Positions 22,063-33,480 are shown, counted from the first letter of the stretch. The stretch: DNA of 64,000 bases from Prorocentrum cordatum (GCA_963575745.1 CAUYUJ010011570.1:187001-251000), one strand, 5' to 3'. Notes: generated by a model not told the origin, from the letters alone. Program-made: numbers and translations.

Positions 22063-22135
22063 CGCAAACCCGGGTCAACCAATATGCGCGGTCGCCTGGC
22101 GGCCACGAGCGGCTCGCTAACCCGGGTCAGCCAGA
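21986..22135. repeat. Cluster of (G/A)ACCCGGGTCA palindromes
   Basis: Four ACCCGGGT-centred palindromes lie in 150 bp near 21986, 22001, 22070 and 22120, within the pre-RT linker of element C. Each has the CCCGGG core with at least one more base pair on each side. Confidence 0.65.
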
Positions 22136-22473
22136 GGGGGTCTTCGCAGGATCCTGCAGGATCTGGTGCCCTGGCTGACCCCCGTTTGCATTGACCCCCG
22201 TCTCAAGGCTCCCGATGGCTTCGCTTGTGGTTCCATCCGGCGTCGGCGTACCTGCCAGTCCCTCAAATTCTGATATGCCCTGATCAGAATCTGCTTGAGG
22301 CTTAGTGGACTGCAGGCATTGGATCATTCGAGACTGTGCTGATCCAGTTATATCGTGATATTCAGAGCAGTACCTTCTGCTTCCTAGTAATGAAATCCTG
22401 GGTCCACGTCGCTGCGGCAATGAACCCAATGTGCAGCTGTCGGCATAAGTAACCGGAGGCAGGTCATGGATAC

Positions 22474-23118
22474 TCATTGGCTAACCAGACTGAAACTACA
22501 TTCCCAATGCGGAAGAAGTTTCTGGTAAGGTACTGTAGAGCCAAGTGTAACTTGGAAGATAGACGGCTTGTGGTCGTCATCTGGAGCGCCCCTTTCCTTG
22601 GTCGGCACATATCCAAAGGTCAAAGCAGGTCTCCCCACTGATAGGCTGGTTACGAATGTTAACACTGTGCATAATGCAGTGTTGTCGGAGCCAATCTCTC
22701 GGGCTATGAGTGCTTCAATGTATAACGAATGCCTTGCATCGCCGCTTTGTACTTGAACATCTCGATTGCCCACTCGGATGATGACCTGACCCCTGTCGGG
22801 ATCACCCTTTGCAACTGGGAACGGGCCATTCCAGCCTCCCCAGTCATCCTTCGTGGTCGCAGGGCGATGGTAATCGACCAGGTCTCCTTCATAATAATAG
22901 TGCTGGCCAGTAATGGTCGTTTTAGTGCGTAAGGCACGATTGGTCTCAGCTACTGCTGTGGCCTGTGTGATAGATTCAATACATACCCTGCGCATCGTCT
23001 GTTCACGAGAGTGGCCCGACGTTTCCGTCTGCTGTTCGTGGTCCAAAACAGGGAGGTCAGGAAGCATTGCTGGTTGCCGTCTGAACAGAGCGTTATCTGG
23101 AGACACCTCGTTATACAA
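22474..23118 (-). pseudogene. pol: Integrase C-terminal region of element C
   Basis: The frame reads SPDNALFRRQPAMLPDLPVL, then GQHYYYEGDLVDYHRPATTK, DDWGGWNGPFPVAKGDPDRG, QVIIRVGNRDVQVQSGDARH. That is the familiar tail of copia integrases (YG-x-P-x-LP, then W-GP, then V-x-VGN/G...R-x-x-H). It follows the integrase core and precedes the pre-RT linker. Confidence 0.65.
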
Positions 23119-23263
23119 AAATAAACGCGCTGGCGGCGAACAGGGCCTCGTGCAGTAGTCGGGTGAACACGAGAGGTATATCTAACCTATTGAGTTCAGC
23201 CTCCATGGGGTGAAGTAAGTGGCACAGGATTCCACTTATGGCCTCGATCGTTGTAGCGCGCTG

Positions 23264-24407
23264 TCAACGCGAACGTATCTTTAGTTCAGTGCCTTTTGCC
23301 TTAAGGACTGTTTTCGCAGCGTCGTTGTTACGGGCGCCCTCTCCATCAGAGCAGAGTACCTTTGCCGGTCCAAACTGCATCCCGCACTGATGATCTGCAT
23401 CCAGGATACTGGTCATAGTTTTGTCTGGTATCTCACTCCCAGTGGAATACCGTATACAGCGATCGATAATATGAAAGATATTGTGTTCTTCTTTGTAGAC
23501 TAGCATATTTCATTCCACTTCCTAAGTATTTTCGCCAGGTAATGCAGTAGAGGGCGTAACAGCGTGCCCAGGCTTGTCCCAAGCTCTGCATTCTCGGCAT
23601 GTATCGGAGACACCTTTGGTTAGCTTAAGTCTGACACTGTCCAGACCTATCTTGCTTAAGATGAGTCTCGTATTGGGCTCCTCCGCGTGGAATCAACCTA
23701 AGTGTAGCTTTCGCATCTCGCGTGTTACCACGCGGGGGTCTAGGCTTCGTAAGCTTTGCAAACTGATTTGTACATCGAACCGTGACCCAGTCTGGTAGTC
23801 GTGGTCGCGCAGCAGGGTTCCCCGCTTGTAGTGGCGGAGGTGGTTCTCCACCTTGTCGTCGACCACGTCTGACTCTAACCTGTGGTAGTCGGAGAGTGCC
23901 ATCCGAACTACCAGCTCCACTCGAGGCAGGTTGCCCTGCAGCAGGTTCAGGAGCATGTCTCCCTACAGGCATGTCGTGACTGCTTGCGCCCACTGTAGGG
24001 CCAGCTCTTGGGGCGGGCCCCGGTGCTCTCAGCCGCGTAAGAGGTGATGCGGCTGGCGCCTCGGGTGGCGGCGCTGCTAACTCAGCAGGATCTGGCGGTG
24101 CAAGCCCTGCTGCCGGCTCGGCAGGAACTGGCGGTATCTGTCCATGATTGTCGGGCAACTTCCAAGGCTTGGCAAACGTGCATTTGCGATGTGTTAGTGC
24201 GTGCCCGGGCTCCTTCTTCCCGTAGTTCTTCTTACAGCTCGGACATTCCCATTGGTAGTCGTCTTTATCGTGCCATCTGCAGTGTCTCGGATCTTCATCA
24301 TGAAAGAGGGCGCATGTTAACGTTATCCGCGCGTACTGGACACCCGAGCCCTCCCGATGGAAGTCTCGCAATCGAGCCATCAAGTTGTCGAGGGAGATTC
24401 GGGCCAT
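23264..24407 (-). pseudogene. pol: Integrase zinc finger and catalytic core of element C
   Basis: Frame 23625-24407 starts with a C/H-rich segment (ECPSCKKNYGKKEPGHALTH). In another frame KLHLG*FHAEEPN...SDTCRECRAW gives the HHCC integrase finger (23573-23712), with one stop between the two histidines. Frame 23264-23506 reads FHIIDRCIRYSTGSE...VLCSDGEGARNN, the first two acidic residues of the D,D,E core. The third acidic residue lies beyond the broken frame. Dead, but clearly copia-type integrase. Confidence 0.65.
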
Positions 24408-25553
24408 CCAAGTCGTATCCTCTTACGTCAGTGACCAACACGGTGGACGAATGCGGGTAGCCATGGAAAGGGTCACGGGTTACCTGGGAGAGATCGTGCG
24501 ATCCCAACAGCCTCGACAAACAGTAACTGCATCTTTGATGCTGATGTCCAATACATCGTTTTCGTTCAAACAATGCGAATAAAAGCAGATGGTTGGCCAT
24601 GATCTCGATCGGCTTTCGCATCAGTCACGTAGGCCTGTAGTGCATTGACCAATATTCACCCTGCAAGTGCCCTTGCTTTTGGCCAACGTAGTCCATGGTG
24701 GTATCCGATCCACCCAAGTCCCCACTGGTTGTTCTCGCAAGTGGAATCGTCGAATCTCATTTTGAAGTACAGCCACCTTCCCACATAACTTGGTACGTGC
24801 TAAGTCTGTTTTGTGATGTTCATGCCAAGTGCCGTAGTTAACCTTTGCACTGCAATAAGGAGGTAAACCAATTGTTCCGCAGTTGGGATGTAGCAGCCCT
24901 GATGAAACAAACGCCTAGATAACGCATCACCGCGCATTGTTGCCAAGGTCAACAAAGGTGCGTTTGCCGAGGTTTCCCCCTGAAGACAGACCTCGGCTGA
25001 ATGCTAGTTGAGAGATGCCTCCACTTCCCCCACACAATTCGAACATATCTACCTTGATGTGACGTCCGTAGCACAGGGTGGGGATTACGGAGAATACATC
25101 TGCATAAGATTCAGCAGGTTGCCCCGCAAGTAGTGTGATGAAGGTCTCCTCTCCATAGTCACTACCAGTGTCGGAGTCAAGAGGTGCGTCGGTGTAGTAA
25201 GTACTACATCCGAGTCCTTTCAGGTCGTCCCCACAGTCGTCATTGCCTTCTTCGATTAGTTTGGGTATCTTGCGCGGCTTGATGCCAGCTGCTTTCTCTG
25301 CTTTGTGTTTTTCTTGTTGCTTAATTCTGGCATCGGTTGGTAGTGCTGTCTGTCGCTCTGTCTCAGGTGAGCTTAGTGTCGGAAAATTCGGGAATCGAGG
25401 GGAGCACGCGGCCGCGCTCAATCGAAGGGGGAGGGAGACGATCGTCGTCGATGATCGCCACTCGCCTTGAGCGCGGACGTGAGCTGCCATCTCCGACGAG
25501 AGTCGGTTCTGGCTGCTCCCAGCACAGTCGGGTACGGATGTTGGTAACACCAT
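24298..25553 (-). pseudogene. Methyltransferase-like segment of element C
   Basis: The frame 24927-25553 has an acidic linker then VDMFELCGGSGGISQLAFSR (near 25050), a glycine-rich loop like SAM-binding motif I, followed by RTFVDLGN. After frame changes come HPNCGTIGLPPY, VNYGTWHEHHKTDL, LREQPVGTWVDRIPPWTTLA and CIGHQHQRC. Motif I, a Pro-Asn-Cys loop and a Cys/His cluster would fit a nucleic-acid methyltransferase relative, but the catalytic motif cannot be fixed by eye. Several stops disrupt it. Its position is before the integrase. Confidence 0.4.
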
Positions 25554-25745
25554 TGGGTAATGGTGCGTTGTAAGTGTACCCGCTAGGCTGGTCCTGGACC
25601 TTGATGTCTTGGATAATCGCGTTGTCGCCCAAATTCATCGTCGCCCGTCTCACAACATGGCCCCGCCCGGGGCCATTCTTAGGAGACTGAACGTAGGTTC
25701 GAGCACCTTATCAACTCGAGTATGGATACTAAGACGCACACAACT

Positions 25746-26523
25746 TTAATGATTTCTTCGCGTTTTATGGAAATCCATGTGGTCAATTAACCTTGCGGTC
25801 ATGATCGCTGGCGTCTTATTGCGACATTCGGCCTTCTGAGCACCTTGTCCGTACCAATCGAGAATATGCTTTGAGTTCTGCAGGTTTCCCTGCTCTGTTG
25901 CATGCGCATCGCCATAGGTTGGTCGGGATGCGCGTGCAAGTACTCGCCACTTGCAGATGCGATCCGCTGGGCAACGTGCTAGTGCGGTCGTACTTGAGGC
26001 CGGAGTGTCAGAAACGCTTACGCACGACTTGTAAAACAAGATCTTCAATAACTTCTCGCATGGGACCTTGATTCCAGAAGTATCCTGGTGGCCCCACAAG
26101 TACAATGGTCATACGTAGAGCCCGAGCTTTTGACAAAGTTTGGATGCGCTCGCGTGGCCCTGCCCTCTTACCAGGCAGCCTCACATGCCAAGCAGCAGGT
26201 GCTGCCACCCACAACAGTTGGCCATCGCCCGAGCGTAATGAACCCAAACACTGTGTAACAATGGAGGTCATTACCTCTGTATGTGTAATACGGTCACACA
26301 TGTATCCACGGGCTCGGAGTTCAGCGCTAGCTGTCCGTATATCCTCAATAACATATGCCCGAGAATGATACTGATGCGGCAATCCTTCTTTTTCTGCAGC
26401 GGCCACACAGCCGGGTCCACTGCTGTTCGCGGCAGCCGCGCAGCCAGGCCTGCCGCGGCCCCTGGCACGCACAGCTGGTGCCTGGGAAAAGAATGCAGTG
26501 TTTCCCGCATTTGCTGGCAGCAC
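25746..26523 (-). pseudogene. Accessory domain of unknown fold in element C
   Basis: Two minus frames (26008-26523 and 25746-26105) together read MTIVLVGPPGYFWN, later FGLKY-like SGLKYDRTT and HILDWYGQGAQKAECRN...AIMTARLIDHM. The conserved look suggests a real domain, but I cannot name it. Stem-loop 25880 lies here in a different codon phase (QGNLQ) from the AGxPA copies. Confidence 0.35.
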
Positions 26524-27162
26524 CTGAGTGCACGGCCTGTCTGAGCAAGCGCGAAGGGCCGTGGCGCGCGCCTGCCCCCGTCACTCATTTAGCGACGGGG
26601 GCGTCGAAATGCCTATGCCATGCTGCGCTGCAGAGCCGCTGCTCGAAGTAAAAAAATATGAAACTTCTCAGCGGCATCATCCCCTTTCCGCAAGTGTCCC
26701 TGCCTGTGCGTCGGGAGGCGTCCACTTCGTGCCCTCCTCGTATATGGCCTGATATATCTTCGCCTGCACATTGCGCAGGGCGAAGTCCTTGTCGGCCGTA
26801 GTCCCAAAGGAAATAATCCTACGATGCCATGTCTTCAAGGTGTTCCCCGCCAGAGACTGGATCGTGAAAGCGAACGTTTCCTTTCAAAGACCCAGGCTGT
26901 AGGATATCCGTCATACGTACATGGGTGCGATGTGGAGCTAGTCGGCAAATTCAAGAACGCGTCCTCATCCGCGCGCATGCCCGTCCGACCATCAGTATTT
27001 ATCATAAATACCGTGTGCAGCATATCGCGTTCGGATATCCCACTATTGCCACTACGCATGCTTACAGGGCCCCCCGTCGCGCGCTGATTACGTGGGCGAA
27101 GGTCTCGCCCACGTGGCATGTGTGTGTAGAAACTGAAGCCACTGAGCGCTCCTGTCAGCTCT

Positions 27163-27546
27163 TTACATGCGTCTCAACCGCGCATCTTTAACCGGCACCG
27201 ACGGTGGTGCTGATCTTGCAGGTGCCCCTGCGTTGTCATCGGTCTCTGCCACAATTGGCATAGGCGTGTCTATAGCAGGTGTCCCTGCAAGTGCGGTTGC
27301 CTCCGTTACTAGCCCCGCGTTGGCCGATGATGCAGGTTGCCCCGCTGGCGTCGCCATCGAGACTGCCGCGGTGCCCGCCATCATCGCCGTGGCGCGGTTG
27401 AGCTCTTCACGGAGGTCCCTGAGCTCGTTCGCACCATCGGAGTACATCTTCAGGACGATTGAGTGATTCCTGATCTCCGGCAAGGGCGCAGTGGAACACG
27501 GCAGTAATGTGGCCAACACCCCTGCGAATAGCGCAGGGGGCCTCAC
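27163..27546 (-). pseudogene. Coiled/Ala-rich linker after the RING-like finger
   Basis: The minus frame contains ANELRDLREELNRATAMMAG (short amphipathic helix), followed by three stem-loop-coded pentapeptides (AGQPA, AGTPA, AGAPA) in an Ala/Pro/Thr-rich linker. It overlaps the end of the RING-like frame in another phase, indicating a frameshift. Confidence 0.4.
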
Positions 27547-28099
27547 TTGTGGAAACGTCCATGGTTCCAGTCAACTGTCTATCCACATGGGCGTGTACCA
27601 CTCGATCCCAGCATTGTGCGTGGATTGTGTGGCCGCACTGGAGCCGCCAGATCTTGTCGTGGTTCATGAACTGGTCCAGGCATATGGCACACTTACCGAA
27701 GTCGCCGTCACTGATGATGGGCGGTGTGGCCGATGGCCCGATACGCGTCTGACGCTTCAGGGTGGACTCACCAGCCTCGAACCGAATAGGTGATACCGTC
27801 GGTAGCTGCATCGATGCAAGCATGGCTGGACTGCTCGCAGGTGTCCCTGCTGTATTGCGATTAGCAGGTTGCCCCGCACGGCGCAGCTTTCTGTTGGCCT
27901 GGCGATCCTGATTTCGGCGCTGGCCGGTAGCCTGCGTAGCCAAGTTGGCCTGCTGCGTCTCGTGTATGGCTAGGATACCAGGGCGGAGCTCGCCCATGGT
28001 CGGTGGTAGTACTAGGCCAGGGGCCTGTTGCTGCACATCTTGATCCACGGGGGGCCATATATCCATAGTGAGGTATCTGTCCTGGCACACGTGATGCAT
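27407..28099 (-). pseudogene. RING-H2-like zinc finger in element C
   Basis: Residues 137-163 of a 230-codon minus frame read C-AI-C...C-G-H-TI-H-AQ-C, i.e. C-x2-C-x14-C-x-H-x2-H-x2-C. After a 25-residue insert a PCAIRRG tail stands where CPxC is expected (27535-27691). Six of eight ligands plus the seventh Cys are present; the last Cys appears replaced by Arg. RING-H2 domains recruit ubiquitin-conjugating enzymes. In a retroelement this could modify host or element proteins, but that is inference. The frame breaks just after the finger. Confidence 0.6.
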
Positions 28100-28189
28100 G
28101 CCCTGAGCCGCGCGTCAACTGTCACTGGTAGAAGTCGCCGGCCGTCGCCCGAACATATGGCGTCTCGGGCTGTGTTCCCACTCGGGGAG

Positions 28190-28910
28190 TACCACTCACC
28201 TGAGCGTGATAGTCAGCATAGAGTGGATGATCCATTGGTGCTGCTGTTGGACGTTCAGCAGACTTGGATCACATGTCGGATGACTGAAGAATGCTGGCAC
28301 ATATCTAAACCAATTGGGGTTGTCTGGTGATGGATTTGGATCCGGAACATACGCCCAAGGCGGTGTCCAGTTGGCACTCGGGAGGTCAATGCCGCCCCTC
28401 CGCATACTCTGCGCGGCCTCAAGCATCTGCCGGTACATCCATTCTTGCTGACCAACTAAACTCTCAGTTCTCTGTACGGCATATTGGTCAGGAAAAGCAG
28501 GTTGCCCCGCATGTGGATGTGGCGATGCAAATGGCGATGTCGCCTGTGAAGCCTGATAGAGCTGCGGATCCATCCGGATGCTTTGGGGCCTCGCCTGCAG
28601 GCTATTGTTGCTCCCAGAACTCTGTGGAGTACCGGATGGTGTAGTAGCTCTGCTCACTGGAGCAAATGAAGCAGGTTGCCCTGCAGGTACTGGCAGCTGT
28701 TGTACATGAGCACGCCACGGATCGTTGGCGTACATGCAGAGTGTCGGAGGGCGTGATACCACTTGAAGTAATGCCTGTCACATCGGCATTATGAGCCTGT
28801 ATCCATGATCCATCAGATCCCCCTGCAAGTGTCCCCGCATGATATGTGTCCATCATGAGCACAGTTGAGAACACAACCTCCTGAACTGGAGGCGGGTCGG
28901 GACACTTCAT
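28190..28910 (-). pseudogene. Linker between Tpt1-like and RING-like segments
   Basis: The minus frame 28196-28762 is Pro/Gln/Ser-rich (for example SRATTPSGTPQSSGSNNSLQ) and ends ANWTPPWAYVPDPNPSPDNP. It holds three stem-loops (28497, 28671, 28825). No domain is recognised. Confidence 0.4.
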
Positions 28911-29069
28911 GTTGTAAAGGGGTCTTTGGGATGAACCAATCCTTCAAAGATGATGCACCATTCCGGATCTCGTATATATCTTCAATTTTACCGCTCGAAT
29001 GCGGCTGATTACTGTCCCGCAAATATAAGGGATTGACCCATATCTGCCCCACGCGATTGCACTGACAGG

Positions 29070-29830
29070 CATGGCTGGGCAGAATCCCGATCAACTGGGC
29101 GATGTGGGTTGGAGGAATACTGCCATTCCGGCCCGCTGTCATGACGATGTCATTCGCTGAGAGCCAAATCGGGATGTTGTCCCGAAGCAGGTTCTTCATG
29201 CGAACCATGACCAGCACCTCGGAATCGACGCGCAGGCCAGACAGAACCCGATTGTCACCAGGAAGGTATGGGCAACCGTGTACAAACTGTATGCCCTTCT
29301 ACTTGCTGGTGTCGCCGGAGCGGCATGACAATCCAATGCTAGGGTTACTCGGTAAATTCTCCCATTGGGTTCCATGGATGCAAATAACAGGGTTGCCCAA
29401 CAGCGGACAGGTCCGTAAATCTCATATAGAATGACTCGGGGCACCGAAGACCAAGGCTGTCGTGTCCGTTACTTGGACGGATGAAGTATGCGTCGTGCTT
29501 CTCGGAGTACTTCAAACTCTTGATGTGTAGCCTGTTCTTTTTCATTTCAGACTCATCAACCATGCCGATAAGTTCCAGAACAGCATAAGCATGGCACGCC
29601 CAGTGCTGGTTCTTGAGCTTGTAGCGCGCCCTGTCCAGGTGCTCGTGGTGGTAGCCCTCATATCCTTCAGCAGGCCAGTTGTTGAGCAACTGTGATAAGT
29701 ATGCCCATCCGTCGTACTCGTCATGCGATGTTACTTCCCGAGTGAACATGTCCGACAATTGACCTCTATGAAAAGGCTTGTGACGGAGGGCTGTCGTCAG
29801 CCACTCTGAAATCTTGCGCTGATCGTCGAA
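29070..29830 (-). pseudogene. Tpt1/KptA-like RNA 2'-phosphotransferase domain inside element C
   Basis: Read 5' to 3' on the minus strand: KISEWLTTALRHKPF (family: S-x-x-LS-x-x-LRHKP, with catalytic Arg-His), YDGWAYLSQLL (GW-x-x-x-x-LL), KKNRLHIKSL...YFIRPSNGHDS (K-x-RF...IRA-x-QGHS), QPCYLHPW (near LYHGT). After a stop and frame change come QFVHGCPYLPGD, then VLVMVRMKNLLRDNIPIWLS and ANDIVMTAG...IPPTHI (C-terminal V-x-V...N-x-V-x-L-T...P). Order and spacing fit the whole Tpt1 fold. The enzymes use NAD+ to remove a 2'-phosphate at RNA splice junctions, and some ADP-ribosylate nucleic-acid 5' ends. A stop and at least one frameshift disrupt this copy. The role in the element is unknown. Confidence 0.6.
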
Positions 29831-30791
29831 TTTGAATTTCGGCCCGTTAATATCTTCGGGTATGAAGATGTTTTCCAGATCGTCCCTTTCAGAGTCAAAC
29901 GTGAGCACGGGGCGTGTCCGCATAATGTTGCGCACTACCTGGCGCGTGTGTGAGTCTGGGCCATGATGAATAGCAGTGTTCACGATGTTGTTTTGCACCG
30001 CCATATAACGATCAGACCCGTCGTCAACCCGAGGATGATACGCTGGGTTGATCTTCGTGCGATTGGACGTGCTCATCTTCTTCCAGAACTCTCGGCACTC
30101 CGCTTGTACCTCCAAAGCGGGGGCAGGGTGCCCCGCTGAAGTATGAGCAGGTTGCCCCGCGGAACGTGGCGCTGCCATTGGCGCGGCAGGCGCTGCGGCG
30201 CTCGCCGCCGATATGGCAACGCCAGCAAATCCCCTGGGCGTCCGGAGTTCCTGGCGGAGTACTGATATCGAAGTCGTGGCGATTCTTTTCCCTGATGTTG
30301 CGGGGTTCGGCCGTCTTATCTCTGGTCGCCGTTCCTGGCACCTTTGCCGTGGTGGCCAGTAGCTTTTCAATACCACGCTTCGTAGAGGAAGCATCCCTTG
30401 TCCGTCCTTCCAGCGCCTGGTGGTTGCCCCGCACATCGCTGCTGCTGTCCCCAGGGTTGGGATCATCTGGGCTCTCCCTCTTCATTTTCTTGGGCTCAAG
30501 CTGATCAGGACCAAGAGATGGGCTTGATGAGTCAGAAGATGGAGGAATATCGGCCATATCTGGCTTTGGCTTAGGGGTTGCGTTTGCCGTGGCTCCAGCC
30601 GGCGTCCTAGGTGCATAGCCCATGGGGCCTGGGTCAGGATCCAGATCGACACCATCTGGCTTCCTGAGGGCAATACTAATGGGGATATCGTGCTTACCTG
30701 AAACCAAAAAAGTATCGGCGTTTCGCATTTCGACTATGCTTGTCTTTATCCAGCCAATAGTTTCAGCGCGGTTAAACAATCCGCTTCCCAC
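29824..30791 (-). pseudogene. Linker region upstream of the Tpt1-like domain
   Basis: Two overlapping minus frames (30024-30791 and the 5' part of 29345-30466) are Pro/Ser/Asp-rich and low complexity, with KMKRESPDDPNPGDSSS-like disorder. Stem-loops at 30123 and 30147 encode AGHPA and AGQPA. This is a flexible interdomain linker, not a recognised fold. Confidence 0.4.
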
Positions 30792-30999
30792 GAGATAGAT
30801 CCATATCTCTTATGACAACGTAATCGGGGGTCGATCGGAGTATCTGTCTGACACGTAACGTCCGCGTCACCCGAGTTGCTGGATTCGTAGCCTGCAGGGG
30901 TAGCATCCGCAGTTGTAACTTCTTCAGCCATCGCATCATCAACGTATCCACCAGCTTCTGGTTGGCCTTCTGTCTCTGCCTATGATCAGCAAGTCCCCC

Positions 31000-32280
31000 T
31001 GCGTGCCACTCGCGATTGAACCGCGCCAAAAAATGAGTAGGTATAATTTTCTACCAAGCAAGGTTTGAATGAACTATTTCTTCAGCGGTGGCGGGGGCGA
31101 AATCTCCCCCCGCCAGCTGCTCAAGATATGGCGTAGTATTGGGGTGAGTACAGCGACCCCGACCATCTCCATGTGACCAAACCCACGGTGTTCCTTTGAA
31201 TTTCAGGCTTCGTGATGGGCGCCTCGCGGGGCAGCCGCCTGCGGTCAGCTGGGGCATGCGCAACGAACACCTCCATAGAGCTTTCGCTCCTCGGTGATCG
31301 CCCTCTTGACGCCGCGCGCGACCATCTTCTCTTGTGAGTTGGTAGGTCCAACCTTTGAGCGCGCGGTATTGCCTGCATCATCTCGTTTGACCTTGCGAAG
31401 AGCATGCCAGTGCCGAGTGCGATGCTCATCCCAAACCTGAGCCAGCCAGTATTCCATCTGGCTTGCGGGTATGTACTGACGAGCCAATCCAGCTTCGCGG
31501 TAACCTTTTTTCAAACGCTGCGTGCCACCTTCTGGATACCCCCCCCCCCCCCCCTCGCAGTTGGTCATCTTGAGGCGGGCTTCCCCGCGAACGATCCCTC
31601 CATGGGGGAGTATGTGGTCTAGTCGCCTGCCATGGCGGGGCCCTTGGGTTCCCGCATCAGGAGGATAAGGGCGCTGAGTGCCACTCGAAGAGGGTTGGCG
31701 TGCGATCCGGTGCGGCTGGGAGCTCGACCGCGACGTAGCATGCGGCCATTGTCTCCTCGTTCGTCGCCCTCGCCATCGCCCCGGTAATTCTTCTTCCCCA
31801 AGGCTGGGCGGCATGGAAATCGCTTCTGGCGGCTGGCGGATCGATCTGGCGAAACGAAAACGCATTGAAATTCTTCATTATGACCAAGCCCATACTGAAT
31901 ACGCTCAGATAGATCACCAACGTCGCGCGGGTTTCCCTGCAGAGGACCACCATCGTTGAATTCCACGTTTGTCGGTTTTTCAATCGCCCGAGGATAGAGC
32001 ATCGCATGTATTTCCCCATCTGTTGCAGGAAAGGTAGATTCCGAGTCCGCGGGCGCCCCCGCCGCGCCAATGTCACCTTCGATGGGCACGTGGAAGTTCT
32101 CGGCAAACTCAACATCTGCAGGTTGCCCCGCGATGGGCACGCCAAGCCATTCTGCCAAGCGATGTCATTGTGGCCAGCGAACACTTCCTCGAACAGCTCG
32201 TCGGCGTAATTCTCGAGGGCCATGCTGGCACTTCGATACCTGGCGAAAAAGAATGAACCATTGTGGCTGGGCCGCCAGCA
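31000..32280 (-). pseudogene. Gag-to-accessory spacer of element C
   Basis: Overlapping minus frames (31619-32158, 31245-31865) contain acidic/proline-rich linker sequence and a stretch YIPASQMEYWLAQVWDEHRT. No protease D-T/S-G motif could be placed. Four of the 14-nt stem-loops lie here (30989, 31927, 32049, 32118). A run of about 17 C at 31540-31556 may hide an indel. Confidence 0.35.
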
Positions 32281-32287
32281 GGGTCGG

Positions 32288-32524
32288 CTACAAGCGAGTC
32301 CAAAAACAAACACACTGCATGTCGGAGCCCGTTTGAACCAAATGTATTGACGGACCCCTGCCTCTCCGATCACTTTGGGGGCATTCGCGTCGGAAATATT
32401 GTGCACTGTGGCATATGTCGCACTCCATAGTTTTGCCGTTGGCATCATTTGGGATTCCTAGCCGCCCTCTACCTTTGCCTGATGTATGCCTGCGGCTTCT
32501 GAAGTACCTCAAACATTTCTTCAT
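32288..32524 (-). pseudogene. gag: gag C-terminus with altered zinc knuckle
   Basis: The segment MKKCLRYFRSRRH...CDICHSAQYFRREC has CCHC-knuckle spacing (C-x2-C-x4-[Y]-x4-C) at 32381-32422, but the zinc-binding His is Tyr. The knuckle normally binds genomic RNA during packaging. The basic flank is typical. Loss of His fits decay. Confidence 0.6.
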
Positions 32525-32854
32525 GCTGAGGTGCAGTAGGATACGCTAGGAATGCTAGCATGCCTCTACCATGCAACCGCCGACGCTTACCTTTGCCATT
32601 ACTTCGATCGTCGTACAATAATACGTCTTACCTTTTCGGACTGGTTTCTTCACGCACCTCCGACAACGACGCCGATGCTTTTGGTGGCCAAAAAATAACC
32701 ATTGAGCTTGTTGCGTCAGTAAGGTATGTAGGCACGTCAGGGTAATCTAGGGCGGTAACTTCTTCATCGGAAGACGGATCCGCATCGGTACCGGAGTCGA
32801 AGTCGGACTCGGCGGTTTGCCCCGCTGAGCTCGTTAGGGTCATGGTTTGCATGG

Positions 32855-33480
32855 GGGAAATTGTGTGAAGCGGCCCCCCTGGTCTGGCCCAGGAGTCTTG
32901 CGACCCCGAGGCCGTTCCACCATTCTGAGCCAGCAGTGTAGTGGTCTCAGTTGACTGTGGATCATCGTTCCAGACGTTGTTGGCAGGTTCAGAGGCTCTG
33001 GTGGTTCAGAGGCTGCTGGAATTGCTGTGCGCGCGATGTCCCCACTCCAAGAGCTCTGAACATAATTACTGTTAGGATTTGGAAGTTGGGGATATTGAAG
33101 CCGGCTGTGTCAGCTTCGTAACGGGCTATCTCGAACCGTGCTAACGTCTGGTCGATACGCTCACCCGCATGGACTCGAAGTCAATTAGAGCAGTACCAGA
33201 GTTGAGTTGACGTTCCTGTTCTAGGTTCTCGAACTTCGTGCTCAAGAGGAACATAAGTAGGTGACGCCGTCGGCGTGGCGACCGCCAATATTGACGCCAA
33301 AATTAAGAACTGCTGGGGGGACTCTCATGGCTATAGTCCGCGCGAGACCTCCCAAGCCTCGCTGCAATGCAGCAGTTTGCTAGGAGGGCGCCATATCGCC
33401 TGTAGTCACATTGATCCAGGCATGTACTTCGCGGACGAATTCGCGAAAACGTTCTTGACCGGCGGGGTCCCAATGGGGGC
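32855..33480 (-). pseudogene. gag: gag core of element C (decayed)
   Basis: From 33478 the minus strand reads HWDPAGQERFREFVREVHAW, and after stops in other frames GERIDQTLARFEIARYEADT then AGFNIPNFQIL. This is the helical capsid-type gag pattern (D-E-x-x-L-x-RFE) seen in dinoflagellate copia elements. At least one stop and two frame changes interrupt it. A hydrophobic stretch just upstream (IGVIIFGLIWVVIGCAVG) precedes the gag homology and is probably leader, not protein. Confidence 0.55.
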
